Part shown: in pieces, positions 18,341 to 25,670 of the stretch | Numbering within the stretch: the first letter of the stretch is position 1 | Layout: every line of letters starts with the position of its first letter | NCBI RefSeq assembly: GCF_000215085.1 | Contig: NC_015589.1 | Span: 3,670,120-3,734,119 of the forward strand | From: Desulforamulus ruminis DSM 2154 | GTDB lineage: Bacteria > Bacillota > Desulfotomaculia > Desulfotomaculales > Desulfotomaculaceae | Direction of reading: 5' to 3' | DNA length: 64,000 nucleotides | Program-made: the position numbers and the translations under genes | Notes under the pieces: model-generated | The model's database searches: none | Told to the model about the DNA's origin: nothing | What the model saw: only the letters and a program-made list of their open reading frames with translations

Positions 18341-20023
18341 CTATCCTCTTTTTTGTTTCAGCAGTTGGCTGTAGGCTACCGACCGGTCACGGCCCCATTC
18401 CTTGGCACAAGCCGCCGCCTTTTCCGCCCCTGAAAAAATCTGATCCGGGTTGTCGGTATCTTGAGGGAAGGTGGCAACACCAATGGAAGCCGTAATCAGT
18501 ATCCGGTGTTGGGATTCCTCCGGTACCAGCCGCCGGTCCCGGATCTCCACCCGGACAAGTTCGGCCAGTTTGAGAGCGGTTATGCCGTCGGCCCCCGGTG
18601 CCAGGACAGCCAGTTCACCCCCGCCATACCTCCCGAGAATATCCGTGGCCCGGGTCACGTTTCGCAGTATGGATCCCACCATTTGAAACACACTGTCCCC
18701 GGTTCCGTGGCCGTACCTGGCATTTAAAGTACGAAGATGATCAATATCAATCAGCAGCAGGGAAACCGCCTCGCCGGTGGAGGCTGAGCGCAGCATTTCT
18801 TTAATGCCCCGTTGGTAAAACTGCTTGTGGTTGAGAAAACCGGTTAAAGCGTCGGTAGCCTTTAATTCCCCGATTTGATCTTCCAGCATGCCCCGCACCA
18901 ATATAGTCCCCGCCAGACCGCCCAGAACCGTCAGCATTTGGATGTGCTTGTCCTCATAGAGGGCCGGATAGCGGTCTCCCAGCACCATTACACCGGTGAC
19001 CTCTCCCCCGGTAACCAGAGGTACGGCCAAAACTGTCCGAAACTGTAGGAAGGGTCTGGCTTCTTCCTGGGAGCCACTGTCCCGTACATCATCAATTAAA
19101 AAGGGCTCCCGGGTTTCCACCGCCCGTCCGGCCAAACCTTCTCCCGGCGCCAGTACAATGCTGTTCATTTCTCTTTCCAAGGGTCCCCGGGCAGCCAAGG
19201 GTAAAAAAAGCTGGCGCTCCCGGGACCAAAAATAAACCGCTCCGGAGTGGTAGGGAACAATTTTCTGGCACTCCTGTAAAAAATCATCAAAGAAAACCGT
19301 CGGGTCCGCAGGTTTTCGTAGCCGCCGGGCCATTTGAAAAAGAGCGGTAAATTCCCGATTGGCCTGTTCCATATGTACATATTTCCCAAGCAGGAACTGA
19401 GCCCCAAGGATTGGCAGACATAAAACCAGGGCCCACAAAATTCCCAATTGGAAATAGGTTGCAGCCATCAGAGCGCCGTAAGGGGCGGTAAAAAGGTAAG
19501 TATAACTATCCCAGCGCAGGGCATGCCAGCCGAAAAGCCGGGGGTTCTCGGCCAAATAAGGCTTCAGATGGAAATACACCAGCCCATGATGAACGGCAAA
19601 GTAAACCAGGGTAAAGGCAGCGGCAGCTAAAATCCCGCCGCCGAATGCCAGGTATACCTGAGCTGCCGCCGCGGCTGACAAAATATTCTGGGACCCGTTA
19701 AAAAGGGTGGTCCGCAGGGGATTCCCCCGGTTGGCCACTCCGAAGCCAATTAAGGAGACCAAGCCGGTCACCCAGGCTGTGGTGGCTCCCCCAAAGATCA
19801 TCTGGGTTGCCAATACAATGACATAACTGCCGGACAAATAACCTTGGCTAAAGGGAACGGCCATCCATTCAGACAGCATCCCCAGGATAACCAGTGCCGC
19901 CAGTGTGCCGCCGTGGTCAAAATTGAGCTGGGGAAAGGTCTTCCATAGCCACCCGAAACCCAATAAAATGATTGTCCAGGTATAGAGTAAAGTAAGACCT
20001 CTCTGCCTAGAAATGGCCCTCAC
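18341..20023 (-). CDS. membrane-bound GAF-GGDEF protein with variant GGDEF motif
   Basis: A 560-residue protein: about six N-terminal membrane helices (1-210), a GAF domain (about 225-370, 'LPLAARGPLEREMNSIVLAP', 'LAVPLVTGGEVTGVMVLGDR'), then a GGDEF domain (about 385-550). The metal Asp is kept ('LLLIDIDHLRTLN'), but the signature reads GRYGGGELA, so the third residue is Gly instead of Asp/Glu. Diguanylate cyclase activity is doubtful. The GTG start overlaps its ribosome site, so the exact start is uncertain. Confidence 0.85.
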   Translation of the reverse strand: MRAISRQRGLTLLYTWTIILLGFGWLWKTFPQLNFDHGGTLAALVILGMLSEWMAVPFSQGYLSGSYVIVLATQMIFGGATTAWVTGLVSLIGFGVANRGNPLRTTLFNGSQNILSAAAAAQVYLAFGGGILAAAAFTLVYFAVHHGLVYFHLKPYLAENPRLFGWHALRWDSYTYLFTAPYGALMAATYFQLGILWALVLCLPILGAQFLLGKYVHMEQANREFTALFQMARRLRKPADPTVFFDDFLQECQKIVPYHSGAVYFWSRERQLFLPLAARGPLEREMNSIVLAPGEGLAGRAVETREPFLIDDVRDSGSQEEARPFLQFRTVLAVPLVTGGEVTGVMVLGDRYPALYEDKHIQMLTVLGGLAGTILVRGMLEDQIGELKATDALTGFLNHKQFYQRGIKEMLRSASTGEAVSLLLIDIDHLRTLNARYGHGTGDSVFQMVGSILRNVTRATDILGRYGGGELAVLAPGADGITALKLAELVRVEIRDRRLVPEESQHRILITASIGVATFPQDTDNPDQIFSGAEKAAACAKEWGRDRSVAYSQLLKQKRG

Positions 20024-20056
20024 CTCCCGACTCCCATATTCGACAATAAACCCAAT

Positions 20057-20518
20057 TTACCTCCAGGCCTGGCAAAAAAATACACGAAAGATCCTTTCTG
20101 CCATCATCCTTTGCGGCAGCTTGCGAAGGTCTACCAGCCAGATCAAGGGGTTATGACAATACAGCAGACCCGTTAACAAGGCCCTGTCCTGGTCTTCCTC
20201 CATGCCGGGCGATTCCCGGTCTATGGTAATCAGCCGCAGGGCCATTTGCTGCTGCAAGCCTTGAAGAATGAAAGGGGTATCGTCCTGGGAACCGTCATCC
20301 ACCACCACAATCTCCAATTGAACCCATTGGTGCCTACTCCAGGAGGCCATTCTGCGCATCAGATATTCCGCATCCTGAGCCCGGTTTTTTAATACCACCA
20401 GCATACTAACCGGGGGCCCCGGCTGCCTCCTTATGGAGCCTGCAACATCCTGGACCAACCGATAGATTCCATAACAGGCAAGAATCACTAGGATCAGCTT
20501 TTCGATGGTCATCGCCAT
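20057..20518 (-). CDS. short GT2-like (glycosyltransferase A-fold N-half) protein
   Basis: About 153 residues. An N-terminal hydrophobic segment (about 5-20) is followed by an N-terminal GT2-like piece: 'SMLVVLKNRAQDAEYLMRRM', 'LEIVVVDDGSQDDTPFIL'. The nucleotide-binding half is recognisable, but the acceptor half is absent, so catalysis is unlikely; either a remnant or a small adapter. The start is chosen at ATG 20518, with AGGGGG eight bases upstream. Confidence 0.6.
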   Translation of the reverse strand: MAMTIEKLILVILACYGIYRLVQDVAGSIRRQPGPPVSMLVVLKNRAQDAEYLMRRMASWSRHQWVQLEIVVVDDGSQDDTPFILQGLQQQMALRLITIDRESPGMEEDQDRALLTGLLYCHNPLIWLVDLRKLPQRMMAERIFRVFFCQAWR

Positions 20519-20601
20519 TGAGCACACCCCCTGTAATTCAGAGTATGTGTGAACGGCCCGCCGGGGTGCGCGGCGGAGGAATGGAAATATTGACCTGAAA
20601 A

Positions 20602-20645
20602 AACAGACCCTTACCCCGTTTCAGGGATAAGGGTCTGTTTATAAT
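20602..20645 (-). terminator. terminator after the histidine kinase gene
   Basis: AACAGACCCTTA and TAAGGGTCTGTTT pair closely over a CCCCGTTTCAGGGA loop, just past the kinase stop codon. Confidence 0.7.
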
Positions 20646-20658
20646 GAACCGTCCAGTT

Positions 20659-21423
20659 TTAAGCCAATGGCGTGCTGCAGCGGCAGGTATCCGTTTCAAA
20701 ATAAACGGCGAAGGTACTGCCCAGGCTTCCTGTATGTACTTCAATCCGGGCGTTGTGCCGGGCGGCAATACCATAGCAAACCGCCAGTCCCAAGCCCACC
20801 GCCTCCTCTTTGGTGGTATAAAAAGGGATTCCTAATTTCTCCAGGGCCTCCGGTTCGATTCCCTCCCCCTGATCCTGCACCGTCAAGACAACCTTGTCCT
20901 CCTCCATAAAGGTTTTAATCTGCAGGTTGCCTCCGGTGGGCATGGCTTCCAAACCATTTTGGGCTAGATTTAAGATTAAACGCCGGATCTCTTCCCTATT
21001 CAGCAGCAATTCCGGCAGGTCAGCCAAATCCATGGTAACCTGCATCTTATATTGCCGAGCCCGATCCAACAGAACATCCCGCAGGGATAAAATCACGTCG
21101 TTAAGATTATGGAAGGTAAGATTGGTCGCTTTTTTCGAGGATAGGAATAAAAGTTCAGTAATGATCTCGTTGGTCTTATCCAGTTCCTGGATGATCACCT
21201 TGAACAGGTCTTGATACAAAGAACATTCCTTTTTTTGTTGAAGTAGTTGCAGCAATCCCCGCACGGTGGTCATGGGGTTGCGAATTTCATGGGCAATTCC
21301 CGCTGTAATTTCCCTTATAATATTGATTCGTTCCGGCTGATCCTTTTTTAAAAAGGGGTCATACTTGCCTGTGTTTTCCATCATTTGAAGTAAGCTGAGA
21401 TCATGATCTACATCAATGATCAC
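20659..21423 (-). CDS. soluble orphan sensor histidine kinase
   Basis: A 254-residue kinase with no membrane segment and almost no sensor domain (about 30 residues before the H-box). The phospho-acceptor is His45 in 'AGIAHEIRNPMTTVRGLL'. The ATPase has N-box 'NLAQNGLEAMP', G1 'DQGEGIEPEAL', 'FYTTKEEAVGLGLAVCYGI'. This catalytic part resembles sporulation kinases (KinB/KinE type) that feed Spo0A. No response regulator is adjacent. It is divergent from an XRE regulator whose apparent operator sits inside this gene's promoter. The start is GTG with AAGGGGG. Confidence 0.85.
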   Translation of the reverse strand: MIIDVDHDLSLLQMMENTGKYDPFLKKDQPERINIIREITAGIAHEIRNPMTTVRGLLQLLQQKKECSLYQDLFKVIIQELDKTNEIITELLFLSSKKATNLTFHNLNDVILSLRDVLLDRARQYKMQVTMDLADLPELLLNREEIRRLILNLAQNGLEAMPTGGNLQIKTFMEEDKVVLTVQDQGEGIEPEALEKLGIPFYTTKEEAVGLGLAVCYGIAARHNARIEVHTGSLGSTFAVYFETDTCRCSTPLA

Positions 21424-21458
21424 GGCATTACCCCCTTATCTTTATTCTTTTATCTATT

Positions 21459-21487
21459 AATTTAATTTCATATTGAAATATTGTCAA
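21459..21487 (-). promoter_or_regulatory. kinase promoter, SigA type
   Basis: On the minus strand, TTGACA (21487-21482) and TAAATT (21464-21459) are separated by 17 bases. The 13-bp palindrome at 21466-21478 lies wholly in the spacer. Confidence 0.7.
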
Positions 21488-21518
21488 GAAAAATCTTGGT
21501 TTTAATTTCAACATGAAA
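21466..21518. promoter_or_regulatory. two palindromic operators, TTTCA-N3-TGAAA
   Basis: TTTCATATTGAAA (21466-21478) and TTTCAACATGAAA (21506-21518) are 40 bases apart centre to centre, about four helical turns. One lies in the kinase promoter spacer and the other just before the regulator's -35. They are likely sites for the XRE protein encoded next to them, by inference from position. Confidence 0.6.
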
Positions 21519-21525
21519 CAATTTG

Positions 21526-21553
21526 TTGAACTAAAAATTTCGCAGGATATAAT
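21526..21553 (+). promoter_or_regulatory. promoter for the XRE regulator
   Basis: TTGAAC (21526-21531) and TATAAT (21548-21553) are separated by 16 bases. The start codon follows about 19 bases after the -10, so the 5' leader is very short. Confidence 0.65.
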
Positions 21554-21571
21554 TGATTCGAGGTGTATCCT

Positions 21572-22063
21572 GTGGGAATTTTTAGAGACAGAATGAAAGA
21601 GCTGAGAGAAGATAGAGGCCTTACCCAGCAAGGGCTGGCCGATGCACTCAATATCGGAAAATCAGCCATTGCCCTTTATGAAACAGAAAAACGCCAGCCG
21701 GACCCCGATACGCTAAGAAAATTAGCTCTATTTTTCAATTGCAGTACGGATTATTTGCTGGGTCTTACGGATACTTTAATTCTTGAAAGGAAGGATCTGC
21801 CTTCCCTCCCGCCGGATATTTTGGCCTTTGCTTCGGATCAAGAAAATTACGGTTTGATTCGTTTGATCCAATCCCTTAAAATCCAAGGCCATTCCAATGA
21901 ACTCATCAGAGAATGGTTAATTTCTTTAGGCAACACCATCCGGCGGATAAAGCAAACCTATGTCCAGGAATATTTGGAGAACCCGTTGCTCGTACAGGAA
22001 CCGGGTGAAAAATACACCCGGCAAAGCCGGGGCAAGAAACCGGATAAAAAGAAGGATTCCTAG
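21572..22063 (+). CDS. XRE family transcriptional regulator
   Basis: About 163 residues. An N-terminal Cro/C1 helix-turn-helix (about residues 4-62: 'MKELREDRGLTQQGLADALN', 'KSAIALYETEKRQPDPDTL', 'FNCSTDYLLGLTD') is followed by a helical C-terminal part and a basic tail. The start is set at GTG 21572, with GAGGTG six bases upstream; an in-frame GTG inside that ribosome site is less likely. It is divergent from the kinase gene and one of only a few plus-strand genes here. It probably represses itself and the kinase. Confidence 0.85.
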   Translation: MGIFRDRMKELREDRGLTQQGLADALNIGKSAIALYETEKRQPDPDTLRKLALFFNCSTDYLLGLTDTLILERKDLPSLPPDILAFASDQENYGLIRLIQSLKIQGHSNELIREWLISLGNTIRRIKQTYVQEYLENPLLVQEPGEKYTRQSRGKKPDKKKDS

Positions 22064-22065
22064 AA

Positions 22066-22095
22066 TAAACCAGGTCCATAGGACCTGGTTTTCAT
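22066..22095. terminator. bidirectional terminator between the XRE gene and metK
   Basis: ACCAGGTCC and GGACCTGGT pair over an ATA loop, with T-rich sequence on the plus side. It serves the convergent XRE and metK genes. Confidence 0.75.
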
Positions 22096-22111
22096 CTTTA
22101 CCTATGCTTTT

Positions 22112-23305
22112 TTACTCTAAACCGGCCTCTGCCCGGAGGATCTCCGCTTTATCGGTACGTTCCCAGGGGAGGTCCAGGTCGTTGCGTCCAAAGTGACCGT
22201 AGGCCGCAGTTTGTTTATAGATGGGTTGACGCAGATCCAATGTTTTAATGATGCCAGCCGGACGCAGGTCGAAGTGGCGGTTGATTAAATCAATCAAAAC
22301 ATCGTCACTAACCTTACCTGTGCCAAAGGTTTGCACCCTTACAGAGACAGGACGGGCCACACCAATGGCGTAGGCCAGTTGAACTTCCAGGCGGCTGGCC
22401 AGGCCGGCTGCCACCAGGTTTTTAGCCACGTAGCGGGCGGCATAGCTGGCGGAGCGATCCACTTTAGTGGGGTCTTTGCCGGAAAAAGCGCCGCCGCCGT
22501 GGCGGGCACTGCCGCCGTAGGTATCCACAATGATTTTACGGCCGGTAAGTCCCGCATCGCCGTGGGGTCCGCCAATTACAAAGCGTCCGGTGGGGTTAAT
22601 GAAGAAACGGGTTTGTGCATCCACCAGTTCTGGGGGCAGCACCGGGCGCACCACCTGTTCGATGATATCCTGACGGATTCTGTCCAGGGAAACTTCCGGG
22701 TGGTGCTGGGTGGAAACCACCACCGTATCAATCCGGGAAGGTTTGTTACCGTCATACTCTACCGTTACCTGGGTTTTGCCGTCCGGTCTCAGGTAGTCCA
22801 GCAGTTCAGTTTTACGTACCTCCGCCAGCCTGCGGGCCATCCGGTGGGCCAGGGAGATGGGCAGCGGCATAAATTCCGGGGTTTCGTCGGTGGCATAACC
22901 AAACATCATACCCTGATCCCCGGCACCGATGGCCTCAATCTCTGCCTCGTTCATTTCCCCGGTTTTGGCTTCCAGCGCCTTGTCCACACCCATGGCGATA
23001 TCCGGGGACTGCTCATCAATGGCGGTCAGCACAGCAATGGTATCCCCGTCGAAACCGTACTTGGCCCGGGTATATCCAATGCCCCGGACAGTTTCCCGCA
23101 CGACTTTGGGAATATCCACATAACAACTGCAAGAAATTTCGCCGCCTACCACGGCCATGCCGGTGGTTACAAAGGTTTCGCAAGCAACCCGGGCCATTGG
23201 GTCTTTGGCCAGAATGGCGTCCAATATGGCATCGGAAATCTGGTCTGCCACCTTATCGGGGTGACCTTCGGTTACGGACTCAGAAGTAAATAATTTTCTG
23301 CTCAC
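22112..23305 (-). CDS. metK: S-adenosylmethionine synthetase
   Basis: A 397-residue enzyme that makes SAM from methionine and ATP. Motifs: '[20 protein letters not shown]' near the start, '[12 protein letters not shown]', and '[19 protein letters not shown]'. The start is GTG with AGGAGGG. Expression should fall when SAM is plentiful because a SAM-I riboswitch and terminator lie in its leader. Full family length and no defects seen. Confidence 0.98.
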   Translation of the reverse strand: MSRKLFTSESVTEGHPDKVADQISDAILDAILAKDPMARVACETFVTTGMAVVGGEISCSCYVDIPKVVRETVRGIGYTRAKYGFDGDTIAVLTAIDEQSPDIAMGVDKALEAKTGEMNEAEIEAIGAGDQGMMFGYATDETPEFMPLPISLAHRMARRLAEVRKTELLDYLRPDGKTQVTVEYDGNKPSRIDTVVVSTQHHPEVSLDRIRQDIIEQVVRPVLPPELVDAQTRFFINPTGRFVIGGPHGDAGLTGRKIIVDTYGGSARHGGGAFSGKDPTKVDRSASYAARYVAKNLVAAGLASRLEVQLAYAIGVARPVSVRVQTFGTGKVSDDVLIDLINRHFDLRPAGIIKTLDLRQPIYKQTAAYGHFGRNDLDLPWERTDKAEILRAEAGLE

Positions 23306-23348
23306 TGGGTTCCCTCCTAATTATTCAATATTCCCTGTCTCATCACTA

Positions 23349-23379
23349 AAAAAACAAACCTCCCCATTTACGGAGAGGT
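23349..23379 (-). terminator. riboswitch-controlled intrinsic terminator of metK
   Basis: On the minus strand, ACCTCTCCG and GGGGAGGT pair over a short loop and are followed by a run of T. It lies between the SAM-I aptamer and metK. Confidence 0.85.
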
Positions 23380-23409
23380 CTTTTCTTTTCCCCAGCCTGC
23401 CTCAATAAC

Positions 23410-23505
23410 CTCATCTGTCAGGAAAGACACTTCCCCGCAGGACTTGGCACCTTACGTGAGGTTGCCGGGTTTCATCGGGCCAGTCCCTCCACCTCTCTTG
23501 ATGAG
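23410..23505 (-). ncRNA. SAM-I (S-box) riboswitch aptamer
   Basis: On the minus strand the S-box core is clear: AGAGAGGTGGAGGGACTGGC, CCGATGAAACCCGGCAACC, and a 3' strand ending in GATGAGG. P1 closes as CTCATC (23505-23500) with GATGAG (23415-23410). SAM binding favours the downstream terminator, switching metK off. Confidence 0.95.
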
Positions 23506-23533
23506 AACATCAGAATCTATTTTTGCCAGATTT

Positions 23534-23562
23534 ATTTTAGCAAAGCAGGTACAATGTGTCAA
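23534..23562 (-). promoter_or_regulatory. SigA promoter for the S-box metK leader
   Basis: On the minus strand, TTGACA (23562-23557) and TAAAAT (23539-23534) are separated by 17 bases, about 30 bases upstream of the aptamer. Confidence 0.8.
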
Positions 23563-23574
23563 ATTAAAAATATC

Positions 23575-23835
23575 TTACTCCTGATAAAAACTCCGGTCCA
23601 GGGGCTGTAAATCCACCAGCACGGTGTCCAGCCCAAATTTTTTCACCTGATCCCAGGGAATCACCAGATCCCGGCCGGAGCGCATCAGTCCGAAATATTT
23701 GCGCGGAGCCTGCAGCACCAAGGCCACTACCCTGCCTGTTTCCAGGTCAATGTGCAAATCCTTGATGGGCCCCAGTCTGGCGCCATCCGACAGGTTTACA
23801 ATATCCTTGGTCTCCAACTGGGTTGCTTTTATCAA
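23575..23835 (-). CDS. PRC-barrel protein, YlmC/YmxH family
   Basis: About 86 residues of a single PRC-barrel: 'DIVNLSDGARLGPIKDLHID', 'VALVLQAPRKYFGLM', 'DLVIPWDQVKKFGLDTVLVD'. YlmC/YmxH proteins occur across spore-formers and are linked to sporulation, without known biochemistry. The start is set at TTG 23835, with GGGGAGGTGG just upstream, giving the family-like N-terminus 'MIKATQLETKDIVN'. The open frame extends upstream into murJ, but no better ribosome site is seen there. The gap to murJ is about 60 bases. Confidence 0.85.
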   Translation of the reverse strand: MIKATQLETKDIVNLSDGARLGPIKDLHIDLETGRVVALVLQAPRKYFGLMRSGRDLVIPWDQVKKFGLDTVLVDLQPLDRSFYQE

Positions 23836-23894
23836 TGCCGCCACCTCCCCTAACCCCATGCTATGCATCTGCCGGGCAAAGGGTGCGCAATCAA

Positions 23895-25466
23895 TTAGCT
23901 TTTGGAAGGGCGCAGCCGTCCCATCCATTTGGCAGCATAGCGGGCCATCAGGTTGGCCTCTTCCATTCTCAGCAGGAATACCGACAACAGCAGGATAACC
24001 ACCCCGCCGATGATGCTGGCCGCCACCTGCAGGGCCAGCCCCAGGGTTCCCAGGCCGCCCAGCAGGCCGGCCGCCAGATGATTCATCCCCCAGACTCCCG
24101 CTGCCATGGCGGCGGAGGCCAGAGAAATCTGTCCCAGAAATTTAAAGAGTTTGGCCTCCCACATGCCCGGGATCCGCTTATTCAGGTAATAGGAAAGCAT
24201 TACCGTGTTCAGGAGGGAAGCAATGGAATTGGCCAAGGCCAATCCGCCGTGTTTTAGCGGACCAATCAACAGCAGGCTGAAGATCAAATTGACCACCACC
24301 GTAACGGCCATTAGCTTCACCGGTGTCTTAGTGTCCTGCTGTGCGTAAAAACCCCGGGTAAGAATGATGTTGGCCGCCTGGCCCACCAGCCCGATGGAGT
24401 AGAACACCAAGGCAATGGCTGTCATTTCCGTAGCCCGGGCATCAAATTTCCCGTGTTCAAAAAGCAATTGAATAATGGGAGTGGCCAGCACCAGAAGCCC
24501 CACTCCCGCCGGCAGGGCAAAAAGGGTCACCAGACGGAAGGCACCCACCACGGTTTCAGACAGCTCCCGCTGTTTCTTCTCCGCCGCCAGGCGGGTAATG
24601 GTGGGATAAAAAGCAGTGCCCACCGCCAGCACAAAAAAACCAATGGGCATTAAAATCAGCCGGTTGGCGTAATTCAAGGCGGAGATGCTTCCGGCCGCCA
24701 GTCCTGAAGCCAAAATACGGTCTATAATCAGGTAAATCTGGTTCAGGGAAGTGCCGATAGCCACCGGCATCACCAGGTAAAGAACCTTACGAACTCCCGG
24801 GTGACGCCAGTCCGTTGAAAATTTATACCGGAAGCCCTGCTGTTTGAGTTTAGGAACTTGAATCAGGGCGGCGAGAATAAATCCCACCACGGTTCCGGCA
24901 GCCAAACCTTCTACGCCGTACCAGCCCCCTAGAGTCAGGGCTGACGCAATGATCACCACGTTGGTAACACTGGTACTCAGAGCCGGGATGGCAAAGACCT
25001 GATTGGCATTTAGCAATCCCTGAAACACGGTGGCCAATCCGTAAAAGATCAGGATTGGCAGCATAATGGCCGTCAACCGGGCGGCCAAGGCAGCGGTTCC
25101 CGGATCTAATCCCGGAGCTGTCAGCTTGACCAGCAGTGGGGCCGCAAAAATTCCGACCGCAGTGAATGCTGCAAAGATTAGAACCACCAGGGTGATCACG
25201 GTATTAAACAACCGCCAGGCCTCTTCCTTCTGGCCTTTGGCCACATATTCATTGAAAACGGGGATCACCACCACCGCCAAAGCACCAATGATAATAGCAA
25301 AAACGGTGTAAGGAATGTTAAAGGCCACCACATAGGCATCGGTGGTGCTGGTAGCTCCAAACATATAGGCAATGGCCTGTTCCCGGACAAAACCCAAAAT
25401 ACGGGATAAGAGATTAATTACGGCCACAACCAGGGCCGCCCTGGCAATAATTCTTCCAGTGGACAA
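23895..25466 (-). CDS. murJ: lipid II flippase MurJ (MviN)
   Basis: A 523-residue membrane protein with about fourteen hydrophobic segments and the MviN pattern ('LSRILGFVREQAIAYMFGA' in helix 1, 'FVLAVGTAFYPTITRLAAE'). MurJ moves lipid-linked peptidoglycan precursors outward. In this neighbourhood an O-antigen-like lipid carrier role (Wzx relative) is also possible, but MurJ is the better fit. The start is TTG with AGGAGG. Confidence 0.88.
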   Translation of the reverse strand: MSTGRIIARAALVVAVINLLSRILGFVREQAIAYMFGATSTTDAYVVAFNIPYTVFAIIIGALAVVVIPVFNEYVAKGQKEEAWRLFNTVITLVVLIFAAFTAVGIFAAPLLVKLTAPGLDPGTAALAARLTAIMLPILIFYGLATVFQGLLNANQVFAIPALSTSVTNVVIIASALTLGGWYGVEGLAAGTVVGFILAALIQVPKLKQQGFRYKFSTDWRHPGVRKVLYLVMPVAIGTSLNQIYLIIDRILASGLAAGSISALNYANRLILMPIGFFVLAVGTAFYPTITRLAAEKKQRELSETVVGAFRLVTLFALPAGVGLLVLATPIIQLLFEHGKFDARATEMTAIALVFYSIGLVGQAANIILTRGFYAQQDTKTPVKLMAVTVVVNLIFSLLLIGPLKHGGLALANSIASLLNTVMLSYYLNKRIPGMWEAKLFKFLGQISLASAAMAAGVWGMNHLAAGLLGGLGTLGLALQVAASIIGGVVILLLSVFLLRMEEANLMARYAAKWMGRLRPSKS

Positions 25467-25594
25467 TCAAAGGACCTCCTATTGGCTTTCAGCTATCGGT
25501 TTTATGGTTAGTACTGATAAACTCATCACAACAAAGGTAGTATATTCGACTCTTTTCGCCTATATCCTTCAGTATCGCTTAATAATAAAAATTA

Positions 25595-25628
25595 AGAAGG
25601 GCTTTCAACCGGTGAAAACCCTTCTCTA
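25595..25628 (-). terminator. terminator after the SLH subtilisin gene
   Basis: On the minus strand, GAAGGGTTTTCACC and GGTTGAAAGCCCTTC pair closely and are followed by TTAATTTTTATT. Confidence 0.8.
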
Positions 25629-25670
25629 AGTAAATATTGATTCTTAATGGTTGTTTCTGACAACCGACAG

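Noticed and set aside
22331-23293. A 320-codon plus-strand frame opposite metK
   Set aside because: Antisense to a conserved enzyme gene; its composition is only the reflection of metK.
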